A program made the position numbers and the translations under genes. Source: Magicicada septendecula (taxonomy: Eukaryota > Arthropoda > Insecta > Hemiptera > Cicadidae). Taken from it: a stretch of 64,000 nucleotides of DNA. The DNA lies in NCBI GenBank assembly GCA_034769895.1, contig CM068373.1, forward strand, positions 22,634,620 through 22,698,619, written 5' to 3'. How positions within the stretch are numbered: position 1 is the stretch's first letter; each line of letters opens with the position of its first letter. The notes under the pieces are model-generated. The model made no database searches. It was given only the letters and a program-made list of their open reading frames with translations, and was not told the DNA's origin. Below are positions 1 through 9,900 of this stretch, piece by piece.

Positions 1-1060
1 TAATAAATGCCTGTGATATTTTTACAAAGTTTAATTTTTTTGAAACTAGATAAAATTTTTGTTTAAAAATTTAATTTAACACTTCACGGTATAATGATTG
101 AGCATTCAAATTTCCATAATAAAATAATAAAAAATATAATTAGATTGTATTTAAAGTTTTTTGTAATGATATCGCTGTGTTTAGTGAACTGAGAAAAGGT
201 TTTATTTAGATAAAATTAATTTGTGGTCTAAATGAAATTTATTAAAAGTTTAGCGAAGAGGGGTTATGGGTAATTGATTTAGTGAAAAAAATCTCATCCA
301 GTCATGTAATTGTTAGAGCTACTGAATACTTTAAAACTTTTGTATTTCAATCCTTTTTTTCTTATTTTTAGGATGTTTCTAAGGATAATCGACATACGGC
401 AGAGCTTATGCTGTCATGTAATGGCTATGTAATTTTTTTACTTATTGTGCAAAGTATAAAATGATGAGACATCTTAATAGAAAAGAATGAGATACTGTTA
501 AGTGAGTATTATTCGATAAGAAAATTTAATAAATAATTATAAGAACGGAAGGAGACTTTATAGAAATGGCAGAATTTTAATATGTATTATGTATAAGTGA
601 GAATCGGAATGGCCTGGCTTTAGATGTGATAAACGTAATATAGTGGGTTGTAATATAGTGGGTTGTACTTAGAACATAAAATGCTATATTTATTTAACAG
701 ATGTCGATCACAAATTGTAATCTCTGATGAGAGGAAAATAGCGAAAGTGCTTTCCATATTCAAGAAAGAAAAGAAAAATTAGATTTCAAATTATTGGGGC
801 ATCAGTCCAGCCAAGAGTAAGACACAGTATTGTAGAACCGTGTGACGTGGACCGATTAATCTAATGACGCTGTACGGTTTTGTTGGACATTAAACAACAG
901 CCTTCCATACCTACTTAAGCCTATGTAAAAGCCGTGCTTCTGCAATTTAACCAGCTGAGTTCTTACAACTCTAGTCAAGAGTTCCGTAAAAATACTTGCA
1001 AATAATTATTACTAATATGGTTGCAAATCCTTAACTTCGTAGTCACGGCGAATCAATGAA
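1..1060. other. AT-rich stretch, nothing recognised
   Basis: I see no coding region, RNA gene or repeat structure that I can support here. The short open frames are in keeping with chance in AT-rich DNA. A 20-bp phrase (ggttgtaatatagtgggttg type) is duplicated in tandem near 643-665, which is minor. Confidence 0.5.
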
Positions 1061-1300
1061 TTTTTCAGTGAAGGGTTTGTGAGGATCGGTCAAAAATATA
1101 ACAAAAATTTTAACTTATTTATGTCGACGTTTCGACAAGGTTTATTGTCATCACCAGGCCAATAGTTGCTGACACCAAACAAACAATTGTGTCACAATTG
1201 TCCTTATGATTAGAATAAACATTGCCGAAACGTCGACACAAATAAGGTGAAAATTTGTGTTATATTTTTGAACGATCCTCACAAACCTTTCACCGAAAAA
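1061..1300. repeat. Fold-back repeat with about 78-bp arms and a hammerhead-like core
   Basis: The left arm (1061-1138) and right arm (1222-1300) are imperfect reverse complements. Both carry the stretch around GTGAGGATCGTTCAAAAATA and end in CGACGTTTCG. The 83-bp centre contains, on the minus strand, CTGGTGAT, a 5-bp stem (GACAA/TTGTC) and then GAAACGTC (1129-1157). The layout resembles the fold-back at 12259-12490. The CTGAWGA-stem-GAAAC pattern also sits at the end of the Penelope-like reading frame at 22985-23380. I infer that this is a pair of Penelope-like element termini in inverted orientation or a MITE derived from them. The arm pairing is seen directly; the family link is inference. 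Confidence 0.7.
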
Positions 1301-1682
1301 TGTGCTTATAGTTTATGCGGTTAATTACAGCACACTTGTACATTATTACTAGAAGCAGTTGAGCAAGTGGATATAATAATTTTATCAGTGTCCGGTAAGC
1401 CTCGCGCAGTGCACTGTGTTGGACGCTCTTATAAGTATTGCAATTATACATATGTGTGTTTCATGTGAATTTTAATATTTGATGATCTCCTTGTGAGTGA
1501 TTATTGTCTGACGAAGAGTCATATGACTTGAAACGCGTAATGAATATATCATCCTTGAAGTCACTGGATGGTTTCAATTAAGGTAAATTATTTACTATAT
1601 AAAGTGAGTTGGACCGTATAAATATTAATGTTTAAAATAATAATTTTTCCTATTACTGCTAAATGAGGAAAATATGAAAAGC

Positions 1683-2310
1683 CACAAAATCAAATCAAGG
1701 ATAGCAAAAGGAACAGAGCATATTTTGCAAACAAGAAAATATTGTGGTCTAGATCCTAAGGCATAATTTGATAATGAACATTTATAAAAGCCTTATAAGA
1801 GCAGTCCTAACTTATGACTGTGAGACATGAATTATGCGAAAGGAAGATTAAAAAGGGTAAATACGATTATTAAACGATTAAATATAATTATTTCACTACG
1901 ACTCGGACACGTCATGGACAACGAAATCCAAGATTAAATATTCTCTCTTAAACGACTTAGAAGACTTTTTAGGCCAAAAAGATAGCACTTGGAGGGTCCG
2001 CACAAATCTTAAACTTGGTACATTAATAAAAAGAAAAAACATAGTAAAGTTTATTAAGTCACAGAGAATTAAATAGCTAGGGAATATTTATAGAATGGAG
2101 AAGACCAGAAATACGAGGGCTATCACAGAATGGAAATACTTGGAATCTAGGCCCATAGGAAGACCGAGAAAGACGTGGAGGGAGTATTTTGAGGAGTACT
2201 TGGGAACCATAAGGATCAGAGGATGAAAGATTGTTGCTGAGAACAGAAGGGAATGGTGTAAGTTCCTTGAGTGAGCCAAATCTCATAAAGGTATGTAGAG
2301 CTAGAGAAAG
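1683..2310 (+). pseudogene. LINE reverse-transcriptase ORF2 C-terminal remnant, interrupted
   Basis: This is a decayed 3' part of a non-LTR retrotransposon polyprotein. Read across frames, 1683-1855 resembles the post-RT region (KIKSRIAKGNRAYFAN, then IYKSLIRAVLTY and WIMRKED-like residues). After an unrelated block of about 200 bp (1855-2055) it resumes at 2060-2310 with KYLGHLYRMEKTR-like, RPIGRPRKTW and AENRREW-like motifs. These are the usual landmarks of arthropod LINE C-termini, and such proteins would act in target-primed reverse transcription. Stops and frame changes make it non-functional. It ends in an AGAAGAAGAAAAAG-type tail, like other LINE ends in this window. The exact clade cannot be set by eye. 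Confidence 0.75.
1907..1936. repeat. 30-bp dispersed repeat shared with 23484-23513
   Basis: The sequence beginning CGGACACGTCATGGACAACG occurs identically here and at 23484-23513. Here it lies in the block that interrupts the LINE remnant; there it lies about 100 bp after a Penelope-like 3' end. It is probably a relic of one element family. Confidence 0.6.
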
Positions 2311-4056
2311 AAGAAGAAAAAGACTACGTAGTAGATTATTAGAACTGTTATGTGTTGAACTTTTATTATACTCCAGGTATGTCGTTATTTTTAGGATTGA
2401 TATAATTTTAATACTTTTATTACTTGTTGTTTTAGTGCGTGATGCACAATTGTATACCAAGGGGAACCAATAAAATACGAGTGCTACTGTTTTAGCGACG
2501 TGATTTTTAAACATGTGAGTATGGATATTTCAGGACTCCAATTATTTAATTTACTGAAATAGTGGTTCACGTTCTGTTCACAATCCATGAGATTTTCACA
2601 ACAATACATATTTTAAAATATGTATTATTTTTTAGGTCCAAAAATAAAACTAATTTAGCTTGTTATGTTCAAAATATATTTTACGACACCGGTTTATGAA
2701 AAAATTTTTAATCAGTGCAGATTCAATATAATTGTCTGTTATATGGTTTTAGATTGATTAAATTTATTTTGATATGAAATTACAGTTGTTACAGGAATAG
2801 TTATTAATTGTAATTCTGCAATGCAGCACGTGCATTGTTGCAGTAGAGTAATGCAAGTTTAATATTTTTGTTATGTGATCACACGCGTATCGTCACACGG
2901 TATGAGTATCGCCACCGTAAAAAATATTCATTCATGTTCAGGCAACCATAAACAATTAATTATTTTTATATTCGAATAAAATATGAATTAATATTATTAC
3001 AACCAATAACTCTTATTCCGTGTTACTGATTCGGTGATAAATTTTAACCACGCAACAACTTAAGCAAATTACTGTGACACTGACGCACACTGACGAATAC
3101 AAAAGAAGAAAAATATAGGTAAAGAATCTTACTATTACATGTTAAATTTTGAACAACACAACATTTTGGCCTAATATAATTTGTAGTCGCCTTCAGCTAT
3201 AAAAAGAAATTTATAATTTGTATCGGATTATTTTTAATAACATGTACACAAACTTCAAAATAAATTGCCATGGGTAGAATTTGCATATAAAGTAGTTAAC
3301 TCTTAGCGAATGATAGCATGTTGCAGTGAAAATTTGTCTAAGTAAAGACTGCAAGTTCAGACACTGTATAATAGACAATAAGACACCTGTCAAATTTGTT
3401 CGTTTAAGTTAATTTTTGACAGAATAAAAATAATTAGTGTTGTAAAATAGTGCAAAAATATACGTAGGCATATGGCGAGAGCGCCTGCGCGGGTATGTAT
3501 AACTATGTTACGTGAAAATAATCGTAAAAAGCAAATTAAGTTAAATAACGTTCGTAAAAATAACATTTCTGATATAAGACTTACACTATAATACACATAA
3601 ATAAAAGATCTATCAAGTGGTAATATTTGTTCTTAAATTATAAAACTAAATATATGAGTTTTTTATAAAAAATTTTAGGACCCTATAAAAAGTAATAAAA
3701 TTAGCCTAGTTTTATGTGAAAGCTTAATTTTGTCCATAGACAGCCTTTTACAGGAAGAACATTATCTTTACTGAAGTATGCAGAGAAAGGGAATTTTTCA
3801 GCCAATGAACTCTTGAGATTTCGATAAAATCTCATTTGATTTTATTTTTAGTTGGGTATAATTCAGTCTCGCTCTGAACTCAAAACGCCTGGTCGTTGCT
3901 ACCCGTATAGACGATTTGTCTACAAAAATGCACTAGCACAAGTCAGAAGGTTCGCGAGTAGATTAAATAGCGCTAAATAGCGAGTGCTAATACGGTGTAG
4001 TACAAGATTGTACGCATAGGAATATATATAAACACTTCAAGGTTACTGGAGTATTA
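2311..4056. other. AT-rich stretch, nothing recognised
   Basis: No gene, long repeat or RNA structure could be supported. Small open frames on the minus strand (for example around 3211-3596) show no recognisable motif and look like chance frames. Confidence 0.5.
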
Positions 4057-4228
4057 CAACCTTTGTCACTACTTATTTCCACACTGCTAGATACTTCATT
4101 CTTTACGACTCCTTTCGGTGTCTCCAGTATCATTAAGGTCGTTTACGATCTGATAACAAAGGTCGTTTACGACCTGAAGATGGTGGAGTGTATTTAGCAG
4201 TGTGGCAATAAATAGTGACAAAGTTGGT
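4057..4228. repeat. Imperfect fold-back repeat with about 37-bp arms
   Basis: The left arm (about 4057-4093, AACCTTTGTCACTACTTATT...) is the near reverse complement of the right arm (about 4190-4228, ...AATAGTGACAAAGTTGG). The centre holds a short direct repeat of the phrase AAGGTCGTTTACGA (4135-4147 and 4159-4172) followed by CCTGAAGATGGTGG. It resembles the other fold-backs in general build, but the arms are shorter and less well conserved. Confidence 0.6.
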
Positions 4229-5139
4229 GGTAAGATGGCTGCTAATAAAACTAACACAACTGGTTACAGGAGTAATATGTATATTTCATACAGAGAATAA
4301 ATCACAATTAAAACTTTAATTCACTACAAATTGTAGAAGTACCGAACACGAGAACGACCCTGAACGTCGGAAAACAGGAGGAGATCGCAACGGAATCCTG
4401 AACGTTCGAACGACTGTACCCTTTAACCAGGACCGGAGCATCGTCATCGCATCGTCCATCGTAAAGGAAAGTGAAATTATTTTTTATAACCTTATTGAAA
4501 ACAATTATAAACGTAAAAACAAAAGAGCTCGTATAAATTAAATCTTGATGTAATTAGAATATGAAAGAAAATTATTTTAAATTTGTAAGAAAAGGTCAAC
4601 AGACAGTCAATTAATTTTATTTTGTTATCAGAAATAATATTAAGTCATTAGTGTTATTTAAAAAAATCATTAATAAATCCAAAGCATTCCAATACTCGAT
4701 AACGACTATTTATTCTATGCGATCCTTTTGTACATCGGAATATAAAGGCTATGTTATAATCTAAGAATTCCTGTGTCTCTTATCTATCTTGCAATACTAA
4801 ACTGTACAAGGAAACTAAATTAAAAAGGCAAAAAACAAACAAGGAAAGAACCCTATTACCATCGGATTCCGCTTAACAGTACAAGTAAGAGCTAACATAT
4901 TCACAAATGTTTACACAACGTACAACGATGGAAAAGAAAACCAGCCAATTTAAATAAAGAACTCTGTGTGGTAGGAGGCGGAGCCAGAGCCTTAGGCATA
5001 CCTCACAGCCAAACCTGTCTACTCGATTGAAAAGAGGTATCTTTAGTATGGTTAACTGATATTATCGTCATTTACAGCCGTGAAGTTGCCTCTATTATTT
5101 CTGTCTATTGGTATTAGATTCCTACCCAAAAATACCTAC
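4229..5139. other. AT-rich stretch, nothing recognised
   Basis: No coding or repeat feature is supportable. If the Gypsy remnant to the right once had a 5' LTR and leader, they should lie here, but I could not recognise their boundaries. Confidence 0.4.
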
Positions 5140-5149
5140 TTGCTCTTAC

Positions 5150-5960
5150 AGGACGTGAAGCGAGCATCGTCAGACTAATTAGACTGGCTTATTCTAAATC
5201 ATCAGAGGATTATCAAATTAGGTTTGCAATGCAGATATTTATTGATGACGATTGTTAGAGATAACGATCTACAATAAGTGTTACGAATGGCAAGGCACCA
5301 AAATTGTGTGGACGCCTCGGACCATGCTCTGCAGTTTGAAGCAGCTAAGTCAGATTTTGTTTGGGTAAACATAAAGTTCACGCACAAAAAGCTCGCGCTG
5401 GCACAGATGATGAAAAGGAAGAACAAGGAGTAGAGACCCAACGATCAGCACCACAGTATAAAGGAACAAGGGGCAGAAGACTGAAATGTTATAGATATGG
5501 GAAACCTTTAGGCCTACATGTACAACGGGATTGTCGGTCCAGAGTTCAGCAGCAGGGAAACGAGGAGTATTCGGTACAACGAGCAGAGTGCTGACTAACT
5601 GGAGGAACGAAGCGCCTACAAAATACAAATTTCTACACTTGAGAAAAACAGCAGGAGCTTGATGTTAACGGATTTGTACAAGAAAGGCCTCAGTTACATT
5701 TGACACGGGTGCCACAGTTTCCATTGTGTTCCCTGATCTGGTGAAAAATCTGTAGTCAATTTGGTGCCCTTGCAGTCTGCGAACAGCTACTGGACGGCCT
5801 GTTACAGTGTTGGGAAATGGAGATACGTCTCGATCGATTCGAGACCAAGTACTTGTTGCAGATATTGTGGATGAAGTTTCTTGCTCTGGACATTATGATT
5901 GCCTTTGGTTTTGTAGTCGACTTTAAAAACAATGTCTTTAAAATGGGGAAAAAATAAAGC
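5150..5960 (+). pseudogene. Gypsy gag and protease remnant
   Basis: Across shifting frames this encodes a gag-like helical region (LAYSKSSEDYQIRFAMQ, then RMARHQNCVDA and ALQFEAAKS), then a knuckle of the CCHC type in which the second cysteine is tyrosine (CYRYGKPLGLHVQRDC near 5490-5540). It continues with an aspartic protease centred on VTFDTGATVSIV (about 5690-5730), the catalytic DTG triad of retroelement proteases. The intact protein would package RNA and process the polyprotein. The frame shifts and missing knuckle residue show decay. Reading ends near 5950 in a stop-rich stretch. Confidence 0.75.
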
Positions 5961-6527
5961 TTTCCACAATTAATATTTAAGAAAAATCAACGAACCTTAA
6001 AAATCAAGTGGCCTTAACTATCCTCCTATACTTAAAAAATATCATCATGCTTAGAACCGATGTAGGTACTAAAGGAAACCAGTGCTCTATATTCATATAC
6101 CAGGTAGTCAGAACACCGACCTATTAATTGCCTAGAGTTGTAAAATCAGACCAAACCGGAAATGTACCTATTAGAGTGGTAAATATTTTAGACCAAGATG
6201 TCACTCTACAAAGCAGTACACACCTAGAAAAATATCTCCTGCGGCCTGGGTAGTCGGAATGCGCAGCAAAATGCAAGCAATCACTGTAGATCTCCTGGCA
6301 GTCGGTTGGATGACACAAGTTTTTTACAAGAAGAGATGGCCGATGAAAACATTGGACCGATCTTGACGGCCGAAAAGAAAGGTCGTCGGCCTGATTGTTA
6401 AAATGTCTGTCATGGTTCCAAAATGCTGAAGAGCTACTGAGCGTAAAAGGAATCTCCGACTTTATAAAACGGATTGCTAAAAGGTCTTGTGAAATTGAAG
6501 ATGATCAAAACGTGGTCATGCAGCTGA
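5961..6527 (+). pseudogene. Gypsy polyprotein linker remnant with RT/RNase H missing
   Basis: Short recognisable pieces remain, notably VPIRVVNILDQDVTLQ (about 6158-6215), typical of the stretch upstream of the Gypsy RT. A second piece, ENIGPILTAEKKGRRPD (about 6345-6395), is typical of the region just before the integrase zinc finger. Only about 130 bp separate them, where a full RT plus RNase H would need more than 1 kb, so an internal deletion is inferred. The mariner-like element begins immediately afterwards. Confidence 0.6.
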
Positions 6528-6529
6528 TA

Positions 6530-7850
6530 CAGGGTGGCGCAGGGAAAAGGGAAAATTTGAAATAATTAGAAAAAAATGAAAAAACGTTACAAAACTTTAT
6601 TTGACGCTCAAAATATGTTCTACAAGACTGGAAATTACATTAGGCATCACTTTTTAAAAATTACATCAGTTAAATGCTGCCCATTTTGCCGTACACATTC
6701 AGTAAGTCGTTTCTGTAGGTTTTGCATAGCGCGGCGCAATGTGTCACCAGGGATTTTGGCGATTTCCTCTTCAATCTGTGTCTTCAGCTGAGCAAGGGTT
6801 CTTGGTCTAGTCTGGTACACGATGCTCTTCAGATGTCGCCATAAAAAGAAGTCACAGACTGAAAGGTATGGAGATCGGGGCGGCCTAGTGATGTTAGCAT
6901 TTTTGAAATTATGCGATCCCCAAACAAACGTTTCACTGCTGCCATAGACTGTCTGGCAGTGTGTGAGGTGGCTCCATCCTGTTGAAACCAGGTGTGCTGA
7001 ATGTCAAGATTTGGAAAAGTATGGAGTCTTGGGCCAAAAATGTCTCTAGCATGTTGACATAACGTTCAGACGTCACAGTGACAGCAGTGACTCGTTCATC
7101 TTCAAAAAAGTAAGGGCCTATCACCCCATGACACGATACTGCACACCATACGGTATCTTTGGTACTGTGTAATGGACGCTGGTGAAGCTGAGCAGGGTTT
7201 CCTTGAGCCCCGTAACGGAACTTCTGCTTATTCACGTATCCACTTAAGTGAAAATGGGCTTCATCGGACATCCTAAGATTTTGAATGAAGTTAGCATCCT
7301 CATTGATTTTAGCCAACAATTGTTCACAAATTTGCAGGCGCAATACACAATCATTAGGATTCAGTTGTTGCACAATTTGAAGTTTGTACGGATGAAGTTG
7401 AAGTTCATGGAGTATTCTTTGAACGCTCCGACGTCCGACCTGCAATGACGAGGCAATTTTTCGCACCGAACGACGAGGACGCCCTTAAGATGGCAGCTCG
7501 CACGGCATCAATGTTTTCTGGGGTACGAACAGACCGTACACCTCCACTAGGCTTTTCTTCAAAGCTGAACCAGTCTCTTCAAAATTACGAACCCACGTTT
7601 CGATTGCGTGTAACGAAGGAACTTGACCGCGGGGCGGGATCTGATAGTGGCGCCGAAACTCTCGTTGTGCAGCTGTCAAACTGTCACCATGTTGGTAAAA
7701 CGCCCTTACGGCGACCGCACGCTCTGCACCGCTCCACTGCTCCATGGTAACTAAATGTCCGTTACTGCTAGACAGACAGTTTTACTTCTGCTACATCTAC
7801 AGGGCTGCCAACATCAACTTCAAATTTTTCCGTTTCCCTGCGCCACCCTG
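6530..7850 (-). mobile_element. Mariner-like (DUF4817-type) DNA transposon, 1321 bp
   Basis: The element has terminal inverted repeats of about 32 bp starting CAGGGTGGCGCAGGGAAA at 6530 and ending with the complement at 7850. It is flanked by TA on both sides (6528-6529 and 7851-7852), the target duplication of the Tc1/mariner superfamily. It encodes one degenerate transposase on the minus strand. It lies inside the old Gypsy remnant, so it inserted later. The two TIRs differ at only a few positions, but the transposase frame is broken, so mobilisation would need a transposase supplied elsewhere. Confidence 0.92.
6640..7745 (-). pseudogene. Mariner-like transposase, frameshifted
   Basis: The reading frame starts at 7745 with MEQWSGAERAVAVRAFYQ, matching the N-terminal helix-turn-helix domain DUF4817 seen in many insect mariner-like transposases. 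It continues to about 7485 and then shifts frame. From 7466 to 6933 come a second helix-turn-helix (VGRRSVQRILHE), the SDEAHFHLSGYVNKQ motif with the first catalytic aspartate, and TVWCAVS. A further frame shift near 6975 disrupts the WFQQDGATSHT-type motif with the second aspartate. The third acidic position appears as GRPDL further downstream near 6870. The protein would cut and paste the element at TA sites. At least two frame shifts and later stops mean it is inactive. Confidence 0.88.
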
Positions 7851-7915
7851 TACTTTCCCGAAGTAAAGTGCAGTTTGATTAAGACACATTGGAGCATTGG
7901 AGGTTTTCTTGGTGT

Positions 7916-8300
7916 CAATAAAACATCACCATCTTCTTCTTAACGGTTTCAGGGTATAGCGGCCTTTCGTATTTCACAGTCCATCTTTTCTTAGGTCTAA
8001 CAACTTTTTTTCTGCCTCTAGGGTTGTAATCTTTCGCCATCTTTGGTATTCTACTTTCTTCCATTCTATTGATGTGTTGAATCCATTTTCTTCTGTATTC
8101 TTTAATAATTTCATTAACTGGAAAAATATATAAAAATCTTCTTTTCTCTTTATTTCTTTTATAATTTCGTCTATTACACTTTTTAACTGATCTCAGAAAT
8201 TGCATTTCTGCTGTTTTTATCTCCGTTCATATTATTTTTCTTAGGACCAAAGTTTCAGAACCATACAGTATGGTAGGTATTCCCATTGTTTTATACAATT
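7916..8300 (-). pseudogene. LINE ORF2 3' end inserted in Gypsy integrase
   Basis: On the minus strand, downstream of KLYKTMGIPTILYGSET-like residues (about 8245-8295), a frame change leads to a C-terminal segment with NEIIKEYRRKWIQHINRM, RIPKMAKDYNPRGRKK and RPKKRW motifs. These are hallmarks of arthropod LINE polyprotein C-termini. It ends in a GTTAAGAAGAAGATGGTGATG-like tail at 7916. It separates the integrase HHCC start (up to 7915) from the catalytic core (from about 8795), so it inserted into the Gypsy provirus. Only the last part of a LINE is present, in keeping with 5' truncation. Confidence 0.8.
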
Positions 8301-8794
8301 TTACTTGGGTTTCTTTCCTACCACTCATTATATTTATAATCTGCAGTTGTTTTGTCGTCATATCTCTTCTAATGTTCCAAGTTGTTATTTTCATCTTTTT
8401 TGACATCTAATCTCGTGTCCGTTTTCGTAAGCGAATGTCTTTATTATTATATCTGTCCTGGTTTCCAAGACTACTGTTGACATTGTGAGTTGTTGGTTGA
8501 GACCACCGTACAGGGGAACCAACCCCATGACGGCTAGATTTGTTGTCGACCTTCTTTGGTCTAAGTCCGTCATGTTCTGTTATAGGACTTCCTCAAAAAG
8601 GGTGTTGCTCTTCATCACGCACGGCGGTTTAGAGTAGGTAGAGGGTCTGGTCCAAAGGGCCCTACGTTCCGCATATCCTACTCCTGGTTGTGAAAAGATC
8701 GTAAGGTCAGGTGTCAAGAAAACAATTTACAAAATACGGAAGATTCAATTAGCTTCATTTCTATAGAGAACTAGTGTCGGACGTGTGAAATATC
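8301..8794. other. Unassigned segment inside the Gypsy remnant
   Basis: This may be more of the inserted LINE (left part) or another insertion. The minus strand near 8380-8400 gives KITTWNIRRDMTTKQ-like residues; beyond that I recognise nothing. Confidence 0.35.
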
Positions 8795-9790
8795 TGCTGA
8801 AGTTAAAGGTGCACAAACCAGAAGAAGGAGGAAATTAGGCAGTATAACGTTGGTGTGCCATTAGAGAGATTGCTACAGACATTGCTGGATCTTTCCCAGT
8901 TACTGACGATGCAAAACGGTACAGCATTTTGCCGGTTTGTAGCTTTATAAGTGACTATTTCACCAAGTTGTGGAATCTTATGCAATTCCATATCAGGAGG
9001 TTACCGCGTAGAAAAGGCGTTAGTTCACAGCCTCTGTTGCAGTTATGGGGTCACTATGGAAATCCGTACCGATCAAGGGAAGAATTTCGCGCAAGGAGTT
9101 CTTATAGTATAATACCTCCTACTGGGAATTCGAAAGACGAGGACAACGCCTCCCCATCTTGATTCCAGCGGAATGTTTCAGAGGATCAATAGGATACTTG
9201 AGCACTGTGTCGAAGGTTGTTGACAAGAACCAAACAGACTGGGACCAGCGTATAGCATTATTCCTAATGACGTAATGGCGTGTAGGTAATCAATACACAA
9301 CACAACCGGCATGACTCCAGGAAAAATGGTTTTTGGGACGGAGTTTCGTCTTCCTGGAGACTTGATTTTCGGACCACCCGAAACAGAGTTCCAACAGCCG
9401 GAGAAGTATTCTTCGCAATTAGAAAACCAACTGCAAGAGAAATGAATTGCTTGATACGAGAGGCAGGCTGAAGTTAGCTAGTGGCAAAATGAAAACGCGC
9501 TATGAGATTCGCAACAATAGTGTGGGTTTTGAAAAAGAGATCAGTTTTGGTTGTCGTGGTCGGTATTTGAAACTTCAAACTTTGAAACTATCAACGATGT
9601 TGTTTACCGGAAGGACAGCGTAAACTGAAAGTTACGTCCACGTAGATTGCCAGGCCAAGTATTACTACAGACACGGTTTGCCAGTTCAAGACGAGAGGGC
9701 AGTGTTAAGGTCGTTAAGATGAAAGACAATTTAACCTTAACCCTCTTTAAAATACGAATTTGTCTTTCTAGATGTTTCTCGACTAGCCAA
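8795..9790 (+). pseudogene. Gypsy integrase core and C-terminal remnant
   Basis: The residues PLERIATDIAGSFPVTDDAKRY (8860-8925) contain the first catalytic aspartate region, followed by SDYFTKLW. A later frame gives IRTDQGKNFA-like residues (about 9060-9090), the second aspartate region. Further on comes MTPGKMVFGTEFRLPGD and FGPPE (about 9310-9385), the classic C-terminal integrase motif of arthropod Gypsy elements. The intact enzyme would insert the cDNA into the genome. Stops and frame shifts are spread throughout. The order and strand match the protease fragment upstream, so I take both as one provirus. Confidence 0.82.
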
Positions 9791-9900
9791 GCGCAAATCG
9801 AGCCAGGACGTCGGTCAAGGTCATCATATACGTAGACTCCTGATTGTTCTAGCGTCTGTAACTACTTAATTATTTTCGGTGCGCCTTCGGGGAGGCAGTA

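Larger units (their letters stand above)
5140..9900 (+). mobile_element. Old, degenerate Ty3/Gypsy provirus with nested insertions
   Basis: Fragments of one Gypsy polyprotein occur in the correct order on the plus strand. They are a gag-like region (5150-5340), a degenerate zinc knuckle (near 5490-5540), an aspartic protease (5672-5740), linker residues (about 6120-6400), the integrase zinc-finger start (7870-7915) and the integrase core and C-terminus (8795-9790). All carry stops and frame shifts. The reverse transcriptase and RNase H segments, expected between the protease and integrase, are missing. A mariner-like transposon interrupts it at 6528 and a LINE 3' end at about 7916. The order protease-integrase fits Ty3/Gypsy. 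Flanking LTRs were not identified; a purine-rich run GGGGAGGCAGTAG near 9889 could mark the 3' polypurine tract. Confidence 0.82.

Noticed and set aside
2077..2514. 145-codon minus-strand frame
   Set aside because: It is a shadow of the LINE remnant, whose motifs read on the plus strand.
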